This document shows, piece by piece, positions 24,901 through 36,612 of a stretch of DNA of 55,362 nucleotides. The stretch's first letter is position 1. Every line of letters starts with the position of its first letter. The notes below the pieces were generated by a model, which saw only the letters and a list, made by a program, of their open reading frames with translations, made no database searches and was not told the origin of the DNA. A program made the translations under genes and the position numbers. This stretch comes from Phallusia fumigata (taxonomy: Eukaryota; Chordata; Ascidiacea; Phlebobranchia; Ascidiidae), in the NCBI GenBank assembly GCA_008931825.1, contig QXVZ01034393.1, positions 1 through 55,362 on the forward strand. Direction: 5' to 3'.

Positions 24901-27900
24901 GTTAGTAGTAGAAAAGCAAATGGAAAATAGACTAGAAAATTTGTGATAGAGGTAAGGGGTATGCATAAAGCCAGAGATTTTGTCAAGGGTATGCAAGCAT
25001 AATTCTTTTGTTGGTACATGCAAAGGTAAAAAACTCCATGGCTTGAGACTCCAGTAACATGCAAATCATGCCAGGCATGCCAAGACAATATTTTTAGTAA
25101 CATTTATTGTGATTGTTGGGTTCAGTAATGCATTATGTAGGACCAAAGTAACCAACGTTAATTATGTTTTGTAACAACACATATTTTTTTAAATTTCATA
25201 AACTTGTGCCCTGAATTAAAATTTGTTATTTAATGTAGAGCGTGTAATACACATTTGCAATAGGTGTGTGAATTAATCAGCTTCACAGCCTACACTTTTT
25301 CCATTACGTAACTACAGATTGTGTGCGAATGGACAAAGCAGTTGAGTGAAAAATGACACAAACAAGCATGCAATCTACTGAATTAGTTGTAAAGCCTACT
25401 GCTACTAAAAGCTAAAAGGTCACCATGTAACATTGGTTTCAACTCGCATGGGCGACAGATTAGTATTCAATCCAAAAGGTCAGCAAAGAGCCAGTATTGA
25501 TTATAAGAATGGGGGAAATTACTTTTGCCACACATGGAATAAGGGAAAAGTTCAACTAGAGTTGGGAAGATTTTCTGCGAGACTCTTTATCAAGGTCCTC
25601 ATTTTTGTCATCGTTTTCGGGACTGTCAACCGCAGTAAAGATACGGCTTATGGGTATTTGTCGATTTCTGCGTTTTTGTGTGAAGTCGCCATATGATCGC
25701 CGTCTGCACATTTTACACAAAGTAGGCAAGGCTGGTTACCGACAGTTAAAGAAAATTGAAAATAAAAACACCCACATACTAAAAAGTGACCAACAGGTCA
25801 TGCAACAGATCGGGCACCAAAAGAATAAAAAAATAAAACAATTTTTTCGATTATTCTAATAAATTTAACAAAGACTACATATTTTATTTATATATTATAC
25901 TTTTAATGGAACCTGCAAGACAATTTAAATCCCCTTTAACAGATATTCTAAAAATTGGCAACATTTTTGTTTATTCTCACCAGCTGTCTACCACCACAGT
26001 TATGAGATTAAAAAATAAACATTAACAACCAACTATGACTAATCTAAAACATTTTGTTTCGATGTGAGACCAAAGTACACGCCACACCACTTGCTTCACA
26101 AAATGTTCTATGAAAACTTTACCAACCCATTAATGACACTTTTGTGTAAACTAGCGAAGTATAATGTGACCTTAGACTGTTACATTTTTGAAGGTGTTAA
26201 TAAACAGGTGCAAATGTGACAATGATTTAGCGCTATCAATGGAAAATAAGTTGCAGATTTTTTTAAAAGTGCACATACAAACAAGAAACTGTACATATCC
26301 AAGCACGATAGCTAAATGCATGGGTACAGACATCTTCAAAAACCAAAACCAACCTTCGATCATTTGACGATCTGCTTGAAGAGTTTCGAAGTGTTACATC
26401 CGAAGCAATACTCTCAGTGAATGAGGAAGAATTAAAGTTTTCAGAAGATGTAGGCGTTGCTACCATTTTGGACCTAGCCTGGGCTTCTTCTAAACTTATA
26501 AGTTTGGGTGTAGAAAGTACCATAAGGGAACGTGGCCTCATTGGCTTGTGATCTAAAATTTAATTAAGGATTACACAAAATTTCACCGCCCAAAAGTTTA
26601 CTCTGCAGAATGCTGCCCAATATAAGTTATTTAGTAGGTTTTGCCAAGACTACATATTTGTACTTTTTTCAAGCAATAAATGACTTTATTATAAAAAAAA
26701 AACAATTTTTCCTCAGAAATTTTCTTCATATTGTAAAATACCCTCACAATACTTTTGTCCCAGTTTAAATACAAAAGTACTTTCTGTCCTTTACCGCTGG
26801 CAACTAACAGTACATGAACCATATAAAACAGATACAAAACCATACAATACCTGCATCATATTGCTTTGTTTGAAGACTGTCACTGAACAGTATGTCACCA
26901 TTGACAATCAAAAACTCAAGAACCACAGACTGTACACGAGCTTCAGTGAAAGCGGCAAGTCCAGCTTCTATTTCACGAGATCGCAAAAGGTTTGGAGCCC
27001 AAACAATGGCCAGGTTGCGGCAGTGCATTGATGTCCGTGCATCATGGCCAGCCATAAAGTTGAGATGTTTGATTAGATGCTTCAACGTTCTAAATTAAAA
27101 AATGTGGTTATTTTCCTTACCATTTGAAGCATCAGGTTATGAGAAAAAGAATATACAATGTCAATGAAAAAATTAATTTTGTTATTTAGTACAGAACCTA
27201 TTTAGTTTTTACATACACTTAAACCAAGAACAATTTGTCAAGCAAACATTGACAGTCCCTGCACAGAAAAAGTTAATAAGATCAGCAGAGTCACAGCAGA
27301 AAAATCAATGTATTGATTTGTGCCAACCTGTAGTGTGGTGGTGGTAACTGCTGAATAATGTCATGGACCTTAAGTAATCTCTCTTCTGCCTCATAGTCTG
27401 TGACAGCACTTGCAAATCGGTTGTACAGCTGGTATGTCAGCAATGGGTTGGGCAACTCCCTATGAACACATTTTTTATACACCGAGCAAAACAACAACAC
27501 CTGCCTAATACATGCAGAGTTCAGTACGTCTACAGAAGGTAATTTTGAAGCAAACTTAAATCCTACTGAACATATTGCAAAAAATAAGCATAGACAGCAA
27601 ATTGTACTCCAAAAAGTTCGTAATAAGTTTTTTCTACTATTACAAAACTTTGCCAATCACAAAACCAATGTTAGGCATGCTGGGTATGTGTGTCAATAAT
27701 CCTACTGTTTCAATAATTGTATACTGATGATCACTCACCTGAAATACAACTTGCAGAGACCTGCTATGCTGTGAGGATCACACACCATATGTTTTTCTTT
27801 TGACATGCCTGGAACATGGCCTGTTTTAGGAAGACCGGAAACTGCCTTTTCAAGGTTGGGACGATTGTCAGAATCAAACTCATAGCGCAAAAATCGAATG

Positions 27901-30136
27901 TGTGAAGCTACTCCAGATATTCTGTATATCCCATCAACTATTCCATGTTCCTCTACAAACTTTATGCAGTTCAGGACAACAGATGGAACTGTGCACAAAA
28001 GGATTTCTTTAAAACCTGTTATTTTATAATCAAAAATACATCTGGCATACCATCTTCCCCAGTCCTATGCAACAGCTCTCCTAAATCACAGCCAAACACT
28101 CTCTCTTTTAAAATTCCCTTCTTTTTCAGCTGGGCTTTGGTCGGACGATTTGCAAGAAATGACCGCAGAAATTCCATAATTTTTCCATTTTTCTTCTCAA
28201 CTAAAACAAAAACCTCATGATTAAAAAAAAACTATTTTAACAATGTGTTGATGGAAAGACTTCTTACTGGGGCCGATTGAAGGAGGGCCACTGTACTGGG
28301 GTGGTGAGAAAGGGCGTTCATGGGTGCCCACTACATCATTGGCACTGCTGATCCGTCGCACACACATGGAAGGAAATGCACCGACCCGAAATCCATGTTT
28401 ACCTCTCCACCAACCACTGGCTCCCATCTCTATTATAGAAACCATGTCACCAACCTAAAGAAACAATACATAAAATTATTTTTCTGTGAATAAAATAAAA
28501 TGCTACTTTAAAATGGAATTCAGTACAAAGTTTACCCACATGTACAAGTGGCCACGGGTAGCTGATAACATTTATATTATTGTAAAAAAAACAAAAACTT
28601 AGGAAACTCTTAAAACGCAATGCACAAGCCAGATAGGTAAATCAGTTTACAAACACTTTATTTTTCCACAAATCAATTGATAAGTTATTTTTTTGGTCAC
28701 TTAAAAGCATTTGTGCAAATATTTGCACAAACATAAATGTTATACATTTCACAACACTTCATACCTCAAGAGTTAATTCATCCTCATCTCGGGCGTTGTA
28801 CCTCCTAACCACTCTAGCTGCAGCCACAGCAGGTATATTTATGTCAGCAATGTCACCAAGTGCATGGGGTGCAAGGTTTCGGCCATGATTATCAGTTTCA
28901 AGCCAATGCAAAACCGGTGCACAATAGATTTGCCCACCGCTGTCCCCAAGGTTTGTTATTGTAGACAAGGTAAACATGTAGGACTGCAGAAATTGGTGAA
29001 TAGCCTATATAGTTTAAAAAGATGGTTGTTGAGTGTGTACTTTACTTTGTTAGGTCACTAAAAATACCTCTAGCGGTTTAGGTTGCAGAGCCTCTTCACT
29101 AACTTCACTGAGCTTTGAAAACTTGCGATCGAACACACATTCATGGAGCAAGGTGTCAAGTTTTTCAAAGTGCAAAAGATTGCGTTTAACTACCCAGCTC
29201 TTTTCCTGCAGACAAACAACAATTTTAGCACAATATATTGGGACTAAAAAGAAGACCGAGCATTTTTTTATTGGGCACCAAGCATCTAATGCAGTAGTCT
29301 GGAACCACTGGCATGCATGTCCCAGGTGATTTTATTCCAATACATTTTTTAGGCCAACAGAAGTGCCTTTTTTGTAAGTTTTATTATCGAGTACAGCACA
29401 ACTGCAGCAACAAGCTGCAGAGTTGTATCGATCAGCCAACTAAACACAGAATAAAAAAACCAGTGACCTCAGAAACATGGCCAAGTGATTAATAAGAAGT
29501 CATTAACATTTCGACATAATTAGTTAACCGTCACACTGCATTCAAAAGGTTGCCAACACACAATGCTCACCCAAGTATGCTGGGGTTAAACATCAGGCAT
29601 ATGCGACATCACAACAGATTAGTTGCTATACTTTAACTAATAAAACTAAAATGTTCCTTTGATGTTGAAACAAAAGTGGTAATACCTTGCATGTAACACG
29701 AACACAAAATGCAGGCTTGTAGCCTTCAAAGATAAATGATCCATTAATCTGTAGTCCCTCGCTTAGTTCCTCAACAAGTGAAAGCTAAATCACAGAAACA
29801 AAACAGTAATTATTTTTTGGATTAATTTTTTATAAGGCATGCATCATAGTTTGAAGCAATTTTTAAACAAATATGCCATACAAAGTGCAGGTAACCTACC
29901 TTAATTTGTCCATAATGCACAGTTTCATAATGAAAATGAGCACAGTCTTCGATACGAGGAAATTTGCTTGGGGGTGAAGGTGATGAAAATTGTCTGAACA
30001 AAATGGTATCAAACATTACGGTTTAAAAAGATTAGTTTTACCAATTTGTTTACCGTGGACTTAGGGAAATTGATGTGCGCACTTTTGGGGAGTTGACAGG
30101 AATGTCAGCAGCAGCATTCTCAGATTTCATTTCCAT
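18941..30136 (-). CDS. PX-SH3-RhoGAP protein, ARHGAP32/33 family
   Basis: Seventeen exons: 30136-30054, 29993-29900, 29784-29686, 29205-29068, 29004-28765, 28454-28268, 28200-28051, 27988-27739, 27459-27328, 27089-26851, 26552-26354, 24625-24528, 24340-24176, 22433-22303, 21886-21696, 21076-20934, 20565-18941. They join in phase to 1387 residues plus stop. PX domain about 40-165 (CAHFHYETV, CVFDRKFSKL); SH3 about 199-252 (WWRGKHGFRVGAFPS); RhoGAP about 315-525 with arginine finger R353 in GIYRISG and NLAIVWAPNLLRS. Tail motifs LISLEEAQARS, QSEDSLTS and GLDFDPLSYK also occur in vertebrate ARHGAP32 and ARHGAP33, so this is probably their single pro-orthologue. It should stimulate GTP hydrolysis on Cdc42/Rac-type GTPases at membranes. 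The last exon encodes 541 Ser/His/Tyr-rich, disordered residues ending LSWV, a possible class I PDZ ligand. An in-frame stop precedes the chosen ATG. Confidence 0.93.
22620..22730. repeat. 111-bp duplicate, left of N gap
   Basis: The 111 bases from ACGTTTAGTATTGTAAAC to CAACAATTTGTTTAC are repeated without visible difference at 22732-22842, separated by one N at 22731. It lies in ARHGAP intron 13 and looks like unmerged contig ends. Confidence 0.85.
22732..22842. repeat. 111-bp duplicate, right of N gap
   Basis: Second copy of 22620-22730, immediately after the N at 22731. Confidence 0.85.
23140..23895. repeat. 756-bp intronic segment repeated at the window end
   Basis: Lies within ARHGAP intron 13 (24175-22434). 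It aligns without gaps to 54607-55362; by eye only two substitutions differ. No terminal repeats or coding frame mark it as a mobile element. Confidence 0.9.
28710..28731. other. 22-bp perfect palindrome
   Basis: TTTGTGCAAAT is followed directly by its exact reverse complement ATTTGCACAAA, in ARHGAP intron 5. It may be a hairpin or a dimeric protein site; chance is possible in AT-rich sequence. Confidence 0.6.
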
Positions 30137-31467
30137 GACTAATGGTGGTCATTTTTGTTCCTTAGCTTTAGTCAGTTTACTAACCTCTTTTTGCAATGAT
30201 TTATGGACAGAGTTTATCATCGCATACAGCTATATTTAAAAGATATGTTACAACAATTGCTTTATCAAACTTGTACATCCCAAAAGTTACTGGCTGATCT
30301 GGTATATTGGCACACTTTTAAATCTTGCACGTTGCCTCGCAAAGTACTATAAGTTAAACTCGAACAACATAAAGGTGGTGTAAACATTTCGTTAAACGGT
30401 CATACATGGTTTTATATTTACGCAAAATTTATGTGAGAAGTGAGAACGCACAGAAACAAACTCAATTGTGAGAAAAAATCCCATTAGCGAACTGATAAAT
30501 ATACAGCTATGCATAAATACATACCTGTGTAATTTTTTCAGCAGAAACCAGCCATAATTTTTCCTTGAAATTTGTAAAAACAATTTTTTTCCTAAAATTA
30601 CACATAGAAAACTAAAAAAACATCGGTGCTTTGTATTAATTACCACGACCATGTGCTGCGTTCTAAGACAGATATCCGTCATAATTCATTTCAATTGATA
30701 AATCAAAATAATTCAATTGTCTATATTACCAGCAATATTGCATCATATAAAATATCTCTTTACATGTTGTTTTTTTGTGTTTTTCGGTTAACTGATAGTT
30801 TTTTATTTTTTGTGACTTTTGTTGAGCACGTAAAAGTCGCCTACAGTTGTCACGTGGCCTGAATCCGGCATGAATGAACATGCATGTACTAACTACTTTG
30901 GAAAAATCCGCTGCAATAATGTGAAAATAATTAGAGAGGTAGTATGTTTTACTGCCCTCTGTGATTTTCAAAGTTTTAAAACAGCGGACCCCTGTTTGTT
31001 TCTCGATTTTTTGGGCTCGCAAAGTCCTGTCGTTTTAGGTTTATCCAACCAACGAGCATTATACCTGAAAGCTGATCATTGTCAAGATGCATAATGTTAT
31101 GTTACAACACAGTGGTAGCGGTCGAGTGTACTGCCTGCTTTTATGTGCACAGTCCAGCCAGTCTGGTGGTAAAAAAAATGATGCAGCGAAATTTGTTCCT
31201 GTCATAGATCATTTCTAAACACAAATTACACAAGAGGCGGAAATGTGATCAGTGCATTGTCTAGTAACAACAAAAGAAATAAATCAATATGCGTTTTTAT
31301 ATCAATAAGCCTTTCACTATCAAAGCTATGAACTAAATGTGCTTATAATTTGTAATTTGTAGCATTATCCTTTTTGGATCCTTCTGGGTACTCCCCTAGA
31401 ACTCAAATGGTGCTCATGTTTACCTCTTTTACAGTAACAATGTTTACTCATGTTTTTCAGGGTAATT
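30137..31467. promoter_or_regulatory. Divergent promoter region, ARHGAP / eIF3c
   Basis: A 1.3-kb gap between the ATGs of ARHGAP (minus) and eIF3c (plus). I see no coding exon. A possible non-coding 5' exon for ARHGAP ends with donor GAG|GTTAGT near 30180. TTTTTCAG at 31453-31460 is a splice acceptor only seven bases before the eIF3c ATG. Confidence 0.45.
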
Positions 31468-34254
31468 ATGTCTTCATCTAAATTTTATGCTGCTGAATCC
31501 AGCAGTGATACTGATGATTCTTCCTCATCTTCTGATAATGAGACTCCAGTTACATCCTCCAGATCAAAGCCCACTTCACAGCGTGTTTATCTCCTCAGTG
31601 ATGATGAGGTTGAAACTCAAAGAGTAGTGAGAAGTGGAAAAGAGAAACGATGGGAAGGGTTGCAAGACATCATTAAGTTAATGCAAAATGCAAGAAAAAT
31701 CCGAGACATGTCCCGTCTGGCTGATGAGTTTGATAACCTTTGCAAACTGTACGTGAAATCTAAAAATGTCATCTTGAAGGAAGGAATACCTCGTTTCTAT
31801 GTGCGTAATCTTGTTGAAACTGAAGACTTCATTAATGAACTCTGGCAAGATAAAGAGTTTCGTAAGAAGACCAGCAAATTAAATTCCAAAGGATTAAGCA
31901 GTTTAAGGCAAAAGCTGCGTAAATACCTTAGAGATTTTGAGACTCAAATTGCTGATTACAGAGCCAACCCAGATGTTGATGAAAAGCCTGGAGAAGGTGT
32001 TGACAAAGCTGAGAGTGATGAAGAAAATGAAGAGGAAGATGATGTGCAAGATATTGATACATTCTTAAGTTCTCCTATTAGAGCAGCTCCAGTTGTGGAT
32101 CCCAAAGCGCAGTTTGAGGAAGATGATGATGATGATGATTCTTGGCCTGATGACAGTGATTCTTTTACTGATGAATCAGATGAAGGCGAGGCAGGTGGAA
32201 AGCAACTCACTGCCGACTACTTTCTCAAAAAAGTGTCAGGCAAAGATGATGGAGGTGAAAAGGCTAAGAAAAAGGACCGACAGCGTGATACCAAGACTAA
32301 GAAAAAGGACGAGGACTGGGAAGAAGTCAAACGTGTTGGAAAAGCCAAGGTCACTCTTTTCGACAAAGATACTGATATAACCCACCCAGTTGTTTTAAAG
32401 AAACTTAGTGAAATTATTCTGAACCGTGGCCGTCGTTCCACAGTCAGAAAGGAGCAAGTGGAATTATTAAAGCAGTTACGACAAGTTGCTGAGGACAAAG
32501 ATCTTGGTCCAGCAATGTCCATTAGGATAACTTTTGATTTGGTATCTGCCTTTTTTGATTACAATTCTAAAATACTGGATTGCATGAAGGCAGAACCCTG
32601 GAATGATGTTTTGCAGTTTGTTGAAGAGATTTTGGATTGCCTTGAAGAAAACCCAGACATAGTAGTTGCTGAAAATATATCCCAAGAATCTGAAAATGTG
32701 GCAGATAAAGCAGCAGGTTATCGCCTCAATGGCAGCCCTGTGGTTATGGTGGAAAAGTTGCACTCAGAATACATTAAAATTTTACAAAACTCTGATGCAC
32801 ACTCTACAGAATATGTGAAACATTTAAGGGAGGAATCAAGAGTTATCAACATAATCAATAAGCTGAGAAAGTATGTGGAACGCATTGGATCTTCCCAAAA
32901 CATTTGTAACACCTATATGTTGATGGTTGAGTATGTTTACTACAAGTATGATCACAAGGCTGTATTGCAAGAAGATACCACTGATGACAGACAGGAAAAT
33001 AATGAGCCACAAGAGACATCTTCAGATGTCATGAAAAACTTGTGTCAATACATTTACACCAAGGATTCTTCAGACAGGTTAAGGACAAGGGCCATTTTGC
33101 ATCACATCTATCACCACTGTCTGCATGATCGTTGGTATGAAGCTCGGGATCTCATGCTTATGTCCCATCTCCAGGAAACGATTCATTTTTCCGATGTCCC
33201 AACCCAGATCATTTACAATCGTACAATGGTTCAGCTTGGATTATGTGCCTTTAGGCGTGGTTTAATGAAAGAAGCACACAATGCATTGGTAGACATCCAG
33301 TCCACTGGAAGGGCCAAAGAATTGCTGGCACAGGGCCTGCTTTTGCAACGGCAAGGTGAAAGAATCAGTCCTGAACAGGAAAAAGTAGAAAAACGGCGCC
33401 AGATACCTTTCCATATGCATATAAATTTGGAGTTGCTTGAATGTGTTTACCTAGTGTCAGCAATGCTTCTTGAGATTCCATACGTTGCTGCTCATGAGTT
33501 TGATGCAAGAAGAAGAATGATTTCCAAACAGTTTCATCACCAGTTGCGTGTCAGTGAAAGGCAGTCTCTTCTTGGGCCCCCAGACAACATGAGAGAGCAT
33601 GTTGTTGCAGCTGCCAAGGCTCTTAAAATGGGTGATTACAGAGCCTGTCTACGCTTTGTGATCAATGATAAGATGAACAATAAAGTTTGGAATTTGTTCA
33701 ATAATAAGGAAGGGGTTGTGAAAATGTTGGAAACCAAAATTAAAGAGGAGTCGTTGTGCACATATTTGTTTACATACAGTCAGTTTTATGACAACATTAG
33801 TCTAGATTGGTTTGCTTCCATGTTTGAACTAGACAGAGCTTCATGCCATCGCATCATCAGTCGCTTGATAATAAATGAAGAGCTCTCTGCTTCTTGGGAT
33901 GAACCATCATCCAGCCTTGTCCTTCATCGCACAGATCCAACAAGGTTGCAAAATATGGCCATTCAACTTGGTGAAAAGGTTTCAACCTTAGTTGATATCA
34001 ATGAAAGAATTCTGGAAGCCAGAGCTGGTGGTGGAGGGTTTCAAAATTACCGCCAAGATACTGGTTACCAAGGTAACCGTTACCAAGGCAATCGGTCACA
34101 AAGCAACTATTCATCAAACAGAAGTGGTGGATATCAAGGCAATCGTGGATCTGGCTACCAAGGACAGAGAAGTGGTTACCAGGGCAACCGTGGGGGTGGC
34201 GGTTATCATGATTCTTATGGTGGATACAGAAAGGATGGTTACAAAGCCCGCTAG
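31468..34254 (+). CDS. EIF3C: Translation initiation factor eIF3 subunit C (intronless CDS)
   Basis: One frame of 928 residues from ATG 31468 to TAG 34254, close to the usual 910-930 for this subunit. An ATG at 31450 is in frame, but it lies inside the acceptor TGTTTTTCAG, so 31468 is the better start. Residues 1-60 are Ser/Asp-rich. RWEGLQDIIKLMQNARKIRD, FDNLCKLYVKSKNVI and IPRFYVRNLVETEDF are strongly eIF3c-like. A long acidic and basic linker is followed by the helical core (NIINKLRKYVERIG, RAILHHIYHHCLHDRWYEAR) and a PCI domain in the last third. The tail from about residue 865 is a Gly/Tyr/Asn/Arg repeat (YQGNR units). The protein is a core subunit of eIF3, bridging to eIF1 and eIF5 in 43S complexes. 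Its lack of introns is notable. Confidence 0.97.
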   Translation: MSSSKFYAAESSSDTDDSSSSSDNETPVTSSRSKPTSQRVYLLSDDEVETQRVVRSGKEKRWEGLQDIIKLMQNARKIRDMSRLADEFDNLCKLYVKSKNVILKEGIPRFYVRNLVETEDFINELWQDKEFRKKTSKLNSKGLSSLRQKLRKYLRDFETQIADYRANPDVDEKPGEGVDKAESDEENEEEDDVQDIDTFLSSPIRAAPVVDPKAQFEEDDDDDDSWPDDSDSFTDESDEGEAGGKQLTADYFLKKVSGKDDGGEKAKKKDRQRDTKTKKKDEDWEEVKRVGKAKVTLFDKDTDITHPVVLKKLSEIILNRGRRSTVRKEQVELLKQLRQVAEDKDLGPAMSIRITFDLVSAFFDYNSKILDCMKAEPWNDVLQFVEEILDCLEENPDIVVAENISQESENVADKAAGYRLNGSPVVMVEKLHSEYIKILQNSDAHSTEYVKHLREESRVINIINKLRKYVERIGSSQNICNTYMLMVEYVYYKYDHKAVLQEDTTDDRQENNEPQETSSDVMKNLCQYIYTKDSSDRLRTRAILHHIYHHCLHDRWYEARDLMLMSHLQETIHFSDVPTQIIYNRTMVQLGLCAFRRGLMKEAHNALVDIQSTGRAKELLAQGLLLQRQGERISPEQEKVEKRRQIPFHMHINLELLECVYLVSAMLLEIPYVAAHEFDARRRMISKQFHHQLRVSERQSLLGPPDNMREHVVAAAKALKMGDYRACLRFVINDKMNNKVWNLFNNKEGVVKMLETKIKEESLCTYLFTYSQFYDNISLDWFASMFELDRASCHRIISRLIINEELSASWDEPSSSLVLHRTDPTRLQNMAIQLGEKVSTLVDINERILEARAGGGGFQNYRQDTGYQGNRYQGNRSQSNYSSNRSGGYQGNRGSGYQGQRSGYQGNRGGGGYHDSYGGYRKDGYKAR

Positions 34255-34680
34255 AACAAATGATTTACTTGATGACATGTTCCTGCATACAGTTTTGGAG
34301 ACTGGGAGAACATTAATGTATTGCGTTGCTTACAAGGGATATTTCTGTGTTGCTTGGCATTATTTTTGTAATTGAAACATACATAAATGTGAAATATAAT
34401 TGTAACCCTAAGCAAACCAAAAATCTTTAATGTGTTTATTGCATTTGTATGGTTTATATCAGATGTTGGTGGGTTGTTTGTTGCCCTTGTAAAATGTACT
34501 ATAGTAAATATTGCTGGAAATGGTTGGGCAGAAATACAATGGAATTCCTGGTACCATAGTGATGCAAAGTTAAGCACCACTGGCAGTTGTACAGTAAACA
34601 ATTTAGGAAGTAAAAGCAAACAAAAGTGTTTTTGTACTCTTATTTTGCGCGTAATTGCCAAACAGCCATTTCTCTTTAGG

Positions 34681-34686
34681 AATAAA
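34681..34686 (+). terminator. Polyadenylation signal AATAAA downstream of eIF3c
   Basis: AATAAA about 430 bases after the eIF3c stop is a candidate polyadenylation signal. Nearer AT-rich variants also exist, so use is uncertain. Confidence 0.4.
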
Positions 34687-34851
34687 ATTGCTGATCAATG
34701 CAGTGTTGGGTAACCCTTTTTATAGAGACTTTGCTTTACTCGAGTTTCAACTCTAAAGAGACTTAACTGAATTTGTTACATTCTAGTTTTGATAAGGGGT
34801 ATTTGGGGTCGAGGAAAGAGTAGTGGGCTTCTGTCGGTTTCATCGCTTTAC

Positions 34852-34982
34852 CAACGATGGTAGAGTGCGTATTGAGCTGTGCGCATTGGAGTGCCACGTA
34901 CCTCGACGCCAAGGGCGTACGGAACCACCGTACCGTACCTTTTTCCGATTTAACTGCGTACCGTGCCGTACTGCCATCCTTG
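34852..34982. mobile_element. Short hAT-like MITE, 131 bp
   Basis: Starts CAACGATGGTAGAGTGCG and ends CCGTACTGCCATCCTTG, inverted ends with mismatches. Flanks GCTTTAC and GGTTTAC suggest an imperfect target duplication. It shares terminal sequence with the element at 11778-12001. Confidence 0.5.
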
Positions 34983-35202
34983 GGTTTACACTAGAGTTGG
35001 ATCAATTACAATTTGTAATTGAGCTAAATGTAAGGAAATACTATTTTTGGTGTAATTGTAATTCAAACTGTTTGGGTTTGTGTATTTGTAATTTGCTTAC
35101 ACTTAATAATTGACCTAATTACTTCTCAATTACTTTTTTGAAAAATACCTTGGAACAGATTTTATGCAGCATTTGGGAAACATGTGGCTATATCATCTAA
35201 TT

Positions 35203-35527
35203 CAGTGGTTCTCAAAGTGGGGTCCGCGGTCCCCTAGGGGTCCGTAAGTCAATTTTAGGGGGACCGCGGAGCGTCTTAATTTAATCTCACATGGTCGATG
35301 TTATTTCGCGTGTCTACTGATACATCACGGGTGTACGTTTTATATGCAGCATTGATTGTGGCCTTTGTGACAATGCTTGCTTTGTGGATGCGGTTGTGGC
35401 TTACACAAAGCGTTGCGGGTGTGGAGTGATGAAGTAAAAATTATTTGAGTTAAAGGGAACCGCGAGTCATCGAAAAAATTGCAGGGGACAGTTGTGGAAA
35501 TAGTTTAAAAAAGTTTGAGGACCACTG
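35203..35527. mobile_element. hAT-like MITE, 325 bp
   Basis: Starts CAGTGGTTCTCAAAGTGGGG and ends GTTTGAGGACCACTG, so the inverted ends read CAGTGGTTCTCAAA and CAGTGGTCCTCAAA. These ends are typical of hAT elements. Flanks ATCTAATT and ATCCAACT match at 6 of 8 positions. There is no transposase frame. Confidence 0.75.
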
Positions 35528-35618
35528 ATCCAACTCTGGTTTACACTACAAATAGAATGCATTAATTTTAAACACTTCAGTGGAAGCTGGTTTCTTTTTG
35601 ACATTATTTCATCACCCA

Positions 35619-36267
35619 TAGGGATGTTCAAAGTAGAATCACGAATCCTAAGGATTCGAATCCTAGCAGATTCGAATCAAAATCTGCGTTTATATCGGCC
35701 AATGGGAACCGATATTATTTCATCAAAAACGGCATGTAAACGAGCGTGCGCAATTCGTCAGTCTTACTCTTTTGTGATAATGCGAGTGACATTCACAGGC
35801 GCAACAGCGCCGATACAACGTTGTTTGATTCCTTTTTGGCTAATAGTACTAAGCCGCGCGTGTTCAACGTGACAGTGAATAATAACAACACACGGGCACA
35901 ACAAAAAACTGTGCGATCGCAACGATTTTCTGCAGCGTCAGCAAAAATTTAAATGCGCCATTGATCGTGCAACTCGTTTTAGTTGTAAATTTGTGGTGGC
36001 ATCAGGGCGGAAAATAGTTGCTGCCTCACTGGCTTAAACGTAATTCGATTACAAACGTTTTTATGAACTTCAACGTAACTGCAACGACTGCACGCCTGAC
36101 AGTGTTTAAATGTTTAAAAGGAAAATCGCCCTTGATTACAGGAGATGGTTTAGAAAACATGGGGCACCTTTTAAAAGTTTAATAAACAGTCCTTAAGTTA
36201 AATTCGATATTCTAGATTCGAAGCAACTATTCTAGAATAGCCAGTTATTTTACTTTGAACATCCCTA
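35619..36267. mobile_element. hAT-like non-autonomous element, 649 bp
   Basis: Terminal inverted repeat TAGGGATGTTCAAAGTA at the left is matched by TACTTTGAACATCCCTA at the right. Flanks ATCACCCA (35611-35618) and ATCACCAA (36268-36275) match at 7 of 8. The interior has no recognisable transposase. Confidence 0.8.
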
Positions 36268-36612
36268 ATCACCAAGTAACGTTGCGTTAAAGCCACAAAT
36301 ATTAAGTATTTTTTTAATGTTGCACTGAACAACCTGCGTACACGGGAACTCTATTCGCAAAAAGGGTGATCGACACATGTGCCTGACAATTCATTCCACT
36401 CTGATCGGACCCTGTATAATACAATTAATCCAGCACCTAACATGCAACAAAAAAGAAAATGAACTCGCATTTTTGAAACATGCTGGACAGTCGAGACCTA
36501 TTAACAACATTTAAATATTTTGGGAAACACTGACGCTGCGAGCAGAACAGGCAGCATTGGCGGACGCTGGACAGCCAAGGCTTGCGAAACTTCTCATTTT
36601 GAAAACTGCAAC

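Noticed and set aside
31450-31467. eIF3c start at ATG 31450
   Set aside because: It lies within the splice acceptor TGTTTTTCAG and would be removed from the mature mRNA. ATG 31468 opens the conserved N-terminus.
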